The notes under the pieces are model-generated. The model was not told the origin of the DNA. It saw only the letters and a list, made by a program, of their open reading frames with translations, and ran no database searches. From NCBI RefSeq assembly GCF_001612805.1, contig NZ_BDBD01000029.1, positions 110,909 to 174,908 on the forward strand: a DNA stretch of 64,000 nt. The letters are read 5' to 3'. Source of the stretch: Nocardia coubleae NBRC 108252 (GTDB lineage: Bacteria; Actinomycetota; Actinomycetes; Mycobacteriales; Mycobacteriaceae). Below are positions 25,775 through 33,494 of this stretch, piece by piece; the stretch's first letter is position 1; every line of letters begins with the position of its first letter. A program made the position numbers and the translations under genes.

Positions 25775-27376
25775 CTAGCGGGTGTCGCCGTCGATGCGTA
25801 GGTTCCCGTTGTAGTTCACCACGCGCATGACCATGGACTTGGTCTGGCCGTCGATGGTGATGCTGGCCAGGCGCATATCGGTCGAGCCGTCGGCGTTGTT
25901 GCCGCTGACGGCGGTGATGCTGGTGAAGCTGGTGATGACGCGCGAGTTCCAGTACTGCCGGAACTCGGCCTCGCTGCCGTACACCTGCTGCGCGGCGGGG
26001 GTGAGCATCGACCACGACCCGGCGGGATCGCTGAAGAAGTTCTCCACCAGCAGACCGGCCGAGCCGATGTTCACGGTGCCGGTATTGGGAGCCTGACCCA
26101 GCGCGGGGATCGCCGAGGTCGTCGTCGGCGCCACAGCGGCCTGGGCCGTCGTCGTCGAATTCGCCTGCACCTGAGGCGAATCGGAGTCCGACCCACTCAT
26201 GGCACTGATCGCGACGGCGATCGCGGCGATCACCGCACCCACACCCGAGCCGATCAGCACCGCACGACCCTTGCCCGGCTGCTTGCGGGGCGCGGGGGCG
26301 GGCTGGGCCTGGGTGGGCGGATGCGCGGCGGTGTCGTAACGCGGCTGCGGGCGCGGCTGCGAACGGATCTGACGGGTCGCCGCGCTGGACGCACCCGCGT
26401 GCGAGGCACGCCTGCCGCCGGACTGCCGGATCACCTGCGTGGTGGCGGCCGAATTGCGGCGGCCGTACGCCTCGCTGGCGGGGACGAATCCCGCGGGCAC
26501 CGCGTCGGCATCGTCGGCGAAGGCGGCCAGCGCGTCGCGGGCCTCGGTCATCGTCGGACGATCGAGCGGTTCCGGGTTGAGCAGGTCGAGCAGGAAATCG
26601 GTGGCCGGACCGGCATTGTGCGGTTCGCGCACCTGGCCGTTGGCGGCCGCGTAGAGCACGGCGAGCGGGTTGGCGTTGGCGCCGTAGGGCGGTTCGCCTT
26701 CCAGCGCGTGGAACAGGGTGGCGCCGAGGGCGAACACGTCGGCGGCCGGTGTCGGGTCGGCGCCGCGCGCCACTTCGGGCGCCAGGTACGCGGCGGTGCC
26801 GCAGATGAGGCCGGTCTCGGTGAGCGTCACGTCGCCCGCGGCCCGCGAGATGCCGAAGTCGGTGATTTTCACCTCACCGTGCTCGCCGAGCAGGATGTTG
26901 CCCGGCTTCACGTCGCGGTGCACGAGCCCGGCCTGGTGGGCGGCGATCAGCGAGGACGCCACCTGCTCACCGATGCGGGCCACCTCGAGCAGCGGCAGCG
27001 GGCCCTTCTGACCCAGTTCCGCGGCGAGGCTCACCGACTTCAGGTATTCCATCACCAGGCACGGATCACCGTTGTGCTCGGTGATGTCGAAAACGACGAT
27101 GGCATTGGGATGCTGGAAGCGTGCCGCGTTGCGAGCTTCGCGAATCGCACGCTGGCGCAGCACATCTCGCTCGGCCTCGGGCAGGCTCGGCTTGATGTGG
27201 ATCTGCTTCACCGCAACCGAGCGTTGGAGGCGTTCGTCGACAGCGCGCCATACAACGCCTGTGCCGCCGCTACCAATACGCTCGACCAGGCGGTAATGCT
27301 CCGCGATCTTCTGACCGGTATCGATGGCGCCTACTCCGAACCTTCTCGAAATTGTGACATCCCGCGTATTGACCAT
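25775..27376 (-). CDS. transmembrane serine/threonine protein kinase
   Basis: A 533-residue Hanks-type kinase. Its cytoplasmic domain has a Gly loop (GSGGTGVV, 36-43), the ATP Lys57 in AVKQIHI, the catalytic loop HRDVKPGN with Asp155, DFG at 173-175 and APE at 199-201. A Pro/Gln-rich linker leads to one membrane helix (about 372-394). The extracellular domain of about 140 residues is not a PASTA repeat; it starts with a Thr-rich stalk and ends in an NTF2-like fold (LVENFFSDPAGSWSMLTPAAQQ). The gene follows the penicillin-binding lipoprotein by 88 bp on the same strand, which suggests envelope signalling. Confidence 0.92.
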   Translation of the reverse strand: MVNTRDVTISRRFGVGAIDTGQKIAEHYRLVERIGSGGTGVVWRAVDERLQRSVAVKQIHIKPSLPEAERDVLRQRAIREARNAARFQHPNAIVVFDITEHNGDPCLVMEYLKSVSLAAELGQKGPLPLLEVARIGEQVASSLIAAHQAGLVHRDVKPGNILLGEHGEVKITDFGISRAAGDVTLTETGLICGTAAYLAPEVARGADPTPAADVFALGATLFHALEGEPPYGANANPLAVLYAAANGQVREPHNAGPATDFLLDLLNPEPLDRPTMTEARDALAAFADDADAVPAGFVPASEAYGRRNSAATTQVIRQSGGRRASHAGASSAATRQIRSQPRPQPRYDTAAHPPTQAQPAPAPRKQPGKGRAVLIGSGVGAVIAAIAVAISAMSGSDSDSPQVQANSTTTAQAAVAPTTTSAIPALGQAPNTGTVNIGSAGLLVENFFSDPAGSWSMLTPAAQQVYGSEAEFRQYWNSRVITSFTSITAVSGNNADGSTDMRLASITIDGQTKSMVMRVVNYNGNLRIDGDTR

Positions 27377-27464
27377 GGGTATGGCCCGCCGACGAGTGTA
27401 GCTCGACTGGTGGTGACCGCGTGCGGCAGCGGGGGGATTGCACGCCTGCGGAGAGTGAGATGGC

Positions 27465-29204
27465 TCATCGTGTCACACGAAGCATCCTGCCCGCCGACTC
27501 GACCGCCGGTCCGGAGCTGCCCGCGTCGGCGACGAACACCGCGAAGGCGAGGTCGCCACGGATTCCGACGAACCACCCGTGTGCGTGTTCGTCGTCGATG
27601 TACTCGGCGGTGCCGGTCTTGCCGAGCAGGCCGGGGATGTCGTGCAGGGCGGTGGCGGTCCCGGCGCTCACGGTCTCGGCCATCATGGCTTCCACCTGCG
27701 AGGTCACCGCGGCGGGCACCGGTTCGGTCCGGCGATCGGCGGTGCCGGGACGGCCGACGACGACCGACGGCGCGGGCGCGGTTCCGTGGGCGAGCGAGGC
27801 GGCGACGAGCGCCATCCCGAACGGCGACGCGGTGACCGTGCCCTGTCCGATGCTCGCCTCCACCTGTTGCGCCGGATTCTGCGCGGCGGGAACTTTCCCG
27901 GTGACTGTCGTCAAGCCGGGTGTCACATAGTCCACGCCGAGGCCGAGTTGCGCGGCGGCCTGGGTGAGTCCGTCGGCGGGCAGGCGCACACCGAGCTGCG
28001 CCATCGTCGTATTGCAGGACCGGGCGAAGGCGGTGTGCAGCGGCACGTCACCGAGGTCGAAACCGTCGTCGTTGGGGATGGTTCGGCCCTCGATGGTGGC
28101 GCGGCCGGGGCACGGCAGGACGGTGTCGGCGGTGACACCGCCCGCCTGCAACGCGGCCGACACGGTGACGGTCTTGAATGTCGATCCCGGCGGGTAGAGC
28201 CCGGTGAGCGCGATGGGGCCCTGCGCGTCGGCGGGTGCGTTCTGCGCGACGGCGAGCACCTCGCCCGTCGAGGGCCGCAGCGCCACGATGGCGGCGGGCG
28301 TCGGCACGGGCGCCAGCGCACCTTCGGCGGCGTTCTGCAGGTCGATGTCGAGGGTGGTGGCGATGTCGGTGGTCGCGGTGGCGTCGGGACCGGCGATGCG
28401 CTGGGTCCCCGATGCGGTGTGGGCGCGTACCGCCCAGCCCGCCGCGTCGTCGGCCTGGTGCTGCCAGAGTTCGGTCAGTCCGGCCAGGGTCGGTGCCGCG
28501 AGGGTCTTGTCGACGGTCAGCAGCCTCGGCTGCGGTGCGAGGGTCACGCCGCGCAGCCCGGTCAGCGTGTCACGAACCGGTGCGATGTCGGCCTCGCGCA
28601 GGGCGACCGCGGTGATCGGTTTGCCTTGGGCCGCATCGAGATCCGTTCTCAGGGTGGCTTCGGTGACGCCGTGCGGTGCGAGCGCGGCGGCCACGGCGGG
28701 CAGGTCGGCGTCCGGGGCGACGGTCACCAGGGTGACCACCTGCTCGGTCATCAGCTCACCACCGCTCGCGTCGAGTACGCGTGCGGGTTTCGGCGGTACG
28801 GGGCTGTAGCTGAGCGGGCCGAGGTCGAGGCCGGGCGCCACGGTGGCGGGGTTCCAGTCGATCGTCCAGTCGTTCTCGTCGGCCGTTCCGGTGCTGGTGT
28901 AGGTCCATTCGTCCTGACCGCCCGTGCCGAGTTTCCAGGTGGATTCGAGGGTGAAGCTCGACTCGTCGGTGGCGCTCACCCGCACGGTGTCGTTCTTGCC
29001 GAGGTTCTCGAACAGGGTGGTGAGCGTCTGGCGGGCCTGGTCGGGCGCGTCGGTGAGGGCCGCGGCGGCCGCCGCGTCACCGCTGCTCAGGGCCTTCGCG
29101 AAGGCCTCGGCGACGGTCTGTGGCTGGTCCGGTCCGGACGAGCACGCGACGGGCACGACAGCTAGCGCGACGAGCAGGACCGATGCCTTGCGGGGTATGC
29201 GCAC
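27465..29204 (-). CDS. penicillin-binding lipoprotein (transpeptidase)
   Basis: A 579-residue lipoprotein of the class B penicillin-binding type, similar in organisation to Rv2864c of M. tuberculosis. A lipobox VPVAC places Cys21 as acylated. An NTF2-like MecA-type N domain (25-120) is followed by a dimerisation region and the transpeptidase domain, with catalytic STFK (Ser341, Lys344), SCN (396-398) and KTG (529-531). All motifs are intact, so it should cross-link peptidoglycan in the envelope. The kinase gene 88 bp downstream probably shares its transcript. Confidence 0.92.
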   Translation of the reverse strand: MRIPRKASVLLVALAVVPVACSSGPDQPQTVAEAFAKALSSGDAAAAAALTDAPDQARQTLTTLFENLGKNDTVRVSATDESSFTLESTWKLGTGGQDEWTYTSTGTADENDWTIDWNPATVAPGLDLGPLSYSPVPPKPARVLDASGGELMTEQVVTLVTVAPDADLPAVAAALAPHGVTEATLRTDLDAAQGKPITAVALREADIAPVRDTLTGLRGVTLAPQPRLLTVDKTLAAPTLAGLTELWQHQADDAAGWAVRAHTASGTQRIAGPDATATTDIATTLDIDLQNAAEGALAPVPTPAAIVALRPSTGEVLAVAQNAPADAQGPIALTGLYPPGSTFKTVTVSAALQAGGVTADTVLPCPGRATIEGRTIPNDDGFDLGDVPLHTAFARSCNTTMAQLGVRLPADGLTQAAAQLGLGVDYVTPGLTTVTGKVPAAQNPAQQVEASIGQGTVTASPFGMALVAASLAHGTAPAPSVVVGRPGTADRRTEPVPAAVTSQVEAMMAETVSAGTATALHDIPGLLGKTGTAEYIDDEHAHGWFVGIRGDLAFAVFVADAGSSGPAVESAGRMLRVTR

Positions 29205-29250
29205 CGGTCCGAGGGTAGCCGGATCCGCGGCGCGCGTGGTGATCTCGCTC

Positions 29251-31353
29251 TCACCACCAGCCGGTAACGGCGGCGATCTGGCGGCCCAGTTCGGGGGCGA
29301 GTGATCGGGCGTAACTGGCGGTGAGGTGGTGTTCGTCGCGATAGATCAGCACATTGCCCTCGACGACCCGGCAGCGTTGCGGGCGGCACACGGCGTCGGA
29401 GAGATCGAGCAGGTAGATGTTCGGATAGCCGGCGGCCGGTTCGGCGGCCGGGTCGACCGCGTCGAGCGCCTCGGCGCGGTCCATCCCGCAACTGTCGGGA
29501 TCGCCGCGATGGGCCAGACAGTCCGGGGCCCGATAGAACACACCGTCGCGTCGCAGCCGCGGCGTGTCGCGCAGGGCGAGCACATTGAGCCCGCGATCCT
29601 GCAGCGCCGACCACACCTCGAGGTATTCGCCGGGCACCTCGTCGCCCGGGGCGTCCTGGCGGTAGCGGGTCGACAGCGTGACCACCCAGTCCGGTTGCTC
29701 GGCGGCCAGCCGGTCGAGCACTTCCACCGACCACTCGTGACATTCGGGGAAGGGCCATTCGGCGTAGGACGGCTCGTCGACCAGCACCAGCGGGCACCCC
29801 TCCTTGAGGTAGGACACCACCCGGAAGCCGTGTTCGGCGCCGAGCACCTCGAGTGCGGGCAACCAGTGCTCGGAATGCGAGCCGCCGACGAGCGCGATCG
29901 AGCGGGTGGCGTCGGGGTCGCCGTAGACGCAGGTGCGGACCTCGCGGTTGGGCGTGATGCACCCGTCGGTCGTCGGCGACGGGGTGTCGACGTGACCTTC
30001 GAACACGGTGGGCCGCATGGGCGCCTTCGGGAATTCGGCGCCCGAGAGCAGCGCGGCTGCTCCCGGGTAGCGCAGGCTGTCGAGGTTTTCCGGCGGCACG
30101 GCCGGGTTGGCGAGCAGCACCATCTGCCAGCCGAGGGCCGAGGCGAGCACGGCGACGGTGAGCGCCCCGACGAGTGTCCCGGTGGCCCGGTGCGGCGGTG
30201 TCTCCTGACCGCGTGGCCCCATCCGCAGGGGTGCCTCGATCCAGCGCGCGGTGGCATAGGCGGGGATCAGGGAAACACCGATCACCACCAGCCCGTCGAC
30301 GACACCCGCGTCGGTCCGCCCGGTCTCGCCCAGGTAGAAGATGAGAATCGGCCAGTGCCACAGGTACAGCGGGTAGGCCATCGCGCCCAGTTCGGTGCAC
30401 ACCCGTCCCGACAGCAGTCGGGTCGCGGTGCCCGGTGTGGTGCCCGATCCGAATCCGGCGGCGATCACCAGGCAGGCGGCGGTCACCGGCCACAGGGCGG
30501 CGACACCGGGAAACTGGGTGGCGCCGTCGAAGAGCGGACCGCAGGCGAACACCATGAGGAGCCCGACCGCAGCCGCCAGGCCGCGCAGCCGGGTCGGCAG
30601 GCGCAGCCAGGGCGCGGCGACGGCGAGTACAGCGCCCGCGAGCAGTTCCCACCCGCGCGCGAGACTGTCGTAATAGGTCCAGGCCTGATGGTGGCCGGTG
30701 CCGACCGTGGCGTACCAGAACGAGAGCAGCCCGATTACGGTCAGCGCCGCGATGAGCGTCGCCCGGTCGGCCCTGCCCCGGCGGCGCAACCACGCCCAAC
30801 CGGCCAGGAGCGCGAAGATCACCAGGTAGAACTGTCCCTGCACCGACATCGACCACAGGTGTTGCAGCGGGCTCACGGTCGGGTCGGGCGCGGTGTAGTC
30901 GAGTTCGGCGACGGCCAGATACCAGTTCTGGACGTAGAACATCGAGGCGAGAGTCTGCGCGGCGGTTTCGCCGAGCAGAGTGTAGGGCCGCAGGGTGATC
31001 GTGGCGACCGCGACCGCCGCCAGCACGACGACCAGCGCGGGGGTGAGTCTGCGCAGGGTCCGGCGCGCGGTGTCGGTGGCGGCTACCCGGCCGCTGCGTT
31101 CCACCCCGCGCACGATCGCGCCGGTGAAGAAGAAGCCCGAGAGAACGAGGAACACGTCGACGCCACCGGAGACCCGGCCCGCCCACACGTGGAACGCCAC
31201 GACCAGGGCGATCGCCACGCCGCGCAGCCCGTCCAGGTCCGACCGCCAGCCGGGCCGGGCAGCGGCACCGCTCGAACGGACCCCCTGCTCCGGCTGACCC
31301 GGCAACGCGACATGAACCTTCGGCACGAACGACCCCACTGATTCGGACCCCAC
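29251..31353 (-). CDS. acyltransferase 3 with C-terminal SGNH hydrolase domain
   Basis: A 700-residue membrane protein of the OafA family. Residues 35-400 contain about ten helices of the acyltransferase 3 domain with the conserved opening LDGLRGVAIALVVAFHVW and the catalytic His55 in AFHVW, plus SGGVDVFLVLSGFF. The extracytoplasmic C-terminus (from about 430) is an SGNH domain: the nucleophile is in LVGGSHSEHW near residue 488 and the Asp/His pair is in DEHHLTASYA near 674. Such proteins acetylate cell-wall polysaccharides. The true start may lie at the GTG/ATG chosen here. The enzyme's acceptor is unknown. Confidence 0.92.
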   Translation of the reverse strand: MGSESVGSFVPKVHVALPGQPEQGVRSSGAAARPGWRSDLDGLRGVAIALVVAFHVWAGRVSGGVDVFLVLSGFFFTGAIVRGVERSGRVAATDTARRTLRRLTPALVVVLAAVAVATITLRPYTLLGETAAQTLASMFYVQNWYLAVAELDYTAPDPTVSPLQHLWSMSVQGQFYLVIFALLAGWAWLRRRGRADRATLIAALTVIGLLSFWYATVGTGHHQAWTYYDSLARGWELLAGAVLAVAAPWLRLPTRLRGLAAAVGLLMVFACGPLFDGATQFPGVAALWPVTAACLVIAAGFGSGTTPGTATRLLSGRVCTELGAMAYPLYLWHWPILIFYLGETGRTDAGVVDGLVVIGVSLIPAYATARWIEAPLRMGPRGQETPPHRATGTLVGALTVAVLASALGWQMVLLANPAVPPENLDSLRYPGAAALLSGAEFPKAPMRPTVFEGHVDTPSPTTDGCITPNREVRTCVYGDPDATRSIALVGGSHSEHWLPALEVLGAEHGFRVVSYLKEGCPLVLVDEPSYAEWPFPECHEWSVEVLDRLAAEQPDWVVTLSTRYRQDAPGDEVPGEYLEVWSALQDRGLNVLALRDTPRLRRDGVFYRAPDCLAHRGDPDSCGMDRAEALDAVDPAAEPAAGYPNIYLLDLSDAVCRPQRCRVVEGNVLIYRDEHHLTASYARSLAPELGRQIAAVTGWW

Positions 31354-31454
31354 CGCAGCGATCGGGGTTTGTTTCCCGGCAAGTAACCATCAATTTGCCG
31401 TAGCGACACGGTGGAAGCAAACTGCCGAGCCGTGTCGGTGGGACCGAAATCAGC

Positions 31455-32312
31455 TCAGTTGGTGCGCCAGGGTGTGGTGACGAGCACGTCCGCGTCGGCG
31501 GGTTCCAGTTCGATGTCGAAGACGTCGGTCAGCACCTTCGGCAGGTCGGTGGCATCGATCTCGCGGCTTTCGCTGGTGCCGTCGGGGTATTCGGTCACCA
31601 GGGTGAGGTCGTCGAGCACGTGGTGGACGTCGGGCCGGAAGCGCTGCAGGAACGGCCGGGTGGTGAACGGTGAGTGTGGCGAGGTCGACACGAAGTGGTT
31701 GCCTACCGCGAAGTCGATGCGGTACTGCGGGTTCTCGGTGAAGGTGTAGCGGTCGATCCAGCCGTCACGGCCGAACTGGTGGAGCACCCAGAGGTTGTCG
31801 CGGTGCTCGAGCCGGAAGCGCCAGTCGCCCATCGTGAATTCGCCCGCGCTGTCGGCCAATTCGAACGGTGCGAGTGGACCGGCACCGAACCCGACATCGC
31901 AGATCCAGACCCGGTCGTCGTCGGGGGCGGTGACGCGGAGCAGGGCGTGGGTGGCGGGCCGGATCGCCCCGGTGGCCAGTGAACCGAAGGTCACCCGGCC
32001 GCTGAGGCCACGCACCTCGAATCCGAGGCGTTCCAGCGCGGCGGCGAAGAGGCCGGCGTTCTCGTAGCAGTATCCGCCGCGAGCGTGCCGGACCAGTTTG
32101 TCCTGCAGGGAATTCAGGTCGAGCGGGATGCCGCGGCCGAGGATGATCTCGAGGTTCTCGAAGGGGATGGTGGTGGTGTGGGCGCGTACGAGGGCGCGCA
32201 GGGTGTCGACCGAGGCCGTGCGCGGCCCGTCGTAGCCGATCCGGGCCAGATAGGCGTCCAGATCGAGCTCCTCACCCAGCCAGCGTTCGTCGCGTGCCAC
32301 GGCCTCGGTCAT
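31455..32312 (-). CDS. nat: arylamine N-acetyltransferase
   Basis: A 285-residue NAT enzyme that moves an acetyl group from CoA to arylamines or hydrazines. The catalytic triad is clear: Cys82 in RGGYCYENAGLF, His122 in ATHALLRV and Asp139 in WICDVGFG. Length and the start LGEELDLDAYLARIGYDG are normal. The ATG at 32312 is chosen over upstream frames. A terminator-like hairpin lies between it and the TAXI gene, so it is likely transcribed separately. In mycobacteria NAT lies in a steroid-degradation cluster; here it does not. Confidence 0.93.
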   Translation of the reverse strand: MTEAVARDERWLGEELDLDAYLARIGYDGPRTASVDTLRALVRAHTTTIPFENLEIILGRGIPLDLNSLQDKLVRHARGGYCYENAGLFAAALERLGFEVRGLSGRVTFGSLATGAIRPATHALLRVTAPDDDRVWICDVGFGAGPLAPFELADSAGEFTMGDWRFRLEHRDNLWVLHQFGRDGWIDRYTFTENPQYRIDFAVGNHFVSTSPHSPFTTRPFLQRFRPDVHHVLDDLTLVTEYPDGTSESREIDATDLPKVLTDVFDIELEPADADVLVTTPWRTN

Positions 32313-32381
32313 CGCATCCTCGTTTCGGTCGGCGTCTGTTTCGCACAACCGAGCCACGCCACTGGTTGTTCCCGCACAGCA

Positions 32382-32426
32382 CACGGTCCCCGTCACCCCT
32401 GGTAGCCGAGGGTGGCGGGGACCGTG
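32382..32426 (-). terminator. hairpin terminator of the TAXI-TRAP operon
   Basis: Seventeen bases at 32382-32398 (starting CACGGTCCCC) pair with 32410-32426 (ending GGGGACCGTG) with one mismatch and an 11-base loop. It lies 38 bp downstream of the minus-strand TAXI gene stop at 32464 and before the NAT start, so it should end the TRAP transcript. There is no T-run. Confidence 0.7.
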
Positions 32427-32463
32427 GCACCCGCGTGTCGGGCGCGGGTGGCGGCGGGCGACG

Positions 32464-33453
32464 TCAGCGCAGGGCTACCTCCGAGCCGCGGTGCAGCTCT
32501 ACGGGCGCGGTTTTGCTCGCGGTGTCGGCATTGATCCCCTTGGCGGCCGGATTCGCCTGCTCGAGTTGGGGTTTGCGGTCGAGCAGGGTCTTGGTGAGGA
32601 CGCAGGCGAGGTTCGCGTCGAGATCGTCGCGGACCACGAGCAGGTTGGGCACCACCACGGTCGGCACGTCGGCACTCAGGCCGTAGGTGGCGGCCGGGAT
32701 CGAGCCCGCCTCGTAGACGGGGTTGATCTCTTTCAGCTTCGGCAGCGCCCCCGTGATGTCGAGGAACCTGACCTTGTCCTTCGCGGTGGTGAACAGGTCG
32801 GTGATGCCGGGCGTCGGCAGGCCGCCCGACCAGAACATGGCGTCGATCGAGCCGTCCTTGAGACCGTCGACGGTCTTGGTGAGGTCGAGGCGCTGGGCGG
32901 AGATGTCGGTGTCGGGGTTGAGACCCGACGCCTGCAGGACGCGCTGGGCGATCACCTCGGTGCCCGATTTGGGCGAGCCGGTGGAGACCCGCTTGCCGCG
33001 CAGGTCGGCCAGGGAATTGATGCCCGCGTCGGCGCGCACGATCACCTGGGTGTAGTTGTCGTAGAGCCGGGCCAGCGCGCGCACCGGCTGGACGCTGGTG
33101 AAGCTGCCCTTGCCCTGCACGGCGTCGGCGGCGGAGTCGGCCAGCGAGAAGCCGACCTGGTAGGTGCCGCCGACCACCTGCTGGATGTTCTGCACCGAGG
33201 CGCCGGTCTCGGCCGCAGTCGCCTTGACCTTGCCGTCGGTGGACGCCGAGATCTGTTCGGCGTAGGCGTTGCCGAGCGCGAAGTACACGCCGGTCGCATT
33301 GCCGGTGGCGATGCCGATCCTGGTGTCCTGCTTCACTTCACAGCTCACCTCGCCGCCGCTGTCCGCCGTCGGCGAGTCCTGCCTGCCGCCGCAGCCGGTG
33401 AGCAGGGCGGCGGCGGTGCTCGCCGCGACAACGATGCCAAGTGTTCTGATCAT
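32464..33453 (-). CDS. TAXI family TRAP transporter substrate-binding lipoprotein
   Basis: A 329-residue exported lipoprotein with lipobox LLTGC (Cys21). The TAXI family is recognised by the N-terminal GIATGNATGVYFALGNAYAEQI and the GSPKSGTEVIAQRVL segment. TAXI proteins bind glutamate, 2-oxoglutarate or other carboxylates for the fused membrane subunit. The permease gene lies 41 bp upstream in the same direction. The ligand cannot be determined from sequence. Confidence 0.9.
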   Translation of the reverse strand: MIRTLGIVVAASTAAALLTGCGGRQDSPTADSGGEVSCEVKQDTRIGIATGNATGVYFALGNAYAEQISASTDGKVKATAAETGASVQNIQQVVGGTYQVGFSLADSAADAVQGKGSFTSVQPVRALARLYDNYTQVIVRADAGINSLADLRGKRVSTGSPKSGTEVIAQRVLQASGLNPDTDISAQRLDLTKTVDGLKDGSIDAMFWSGGLPTPGITDLFTTAKDKVRFLDITGALPKLKEINPVYEAGSIPAATYGLSADVPTVVVPNLLVVRDDLDANLACVLTKTLLDRKPQLEQANPAAKGINADTASKTAPVELHRGSEVALR

Positions 33454-33494
33454 GACGACCTCTCTCCTCGACGGCGGCGCCGCCTGCTGACCGA

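Noticed and set aside
29326..31341. Long plus-strand open frame opposite the acyltransferase gene
   Set aside because: High-GC antisense shadow; the encoded sequence is Arg/Gly/His-rich without domains, while the minus strand has a full acyltransferase/SGNH protein.
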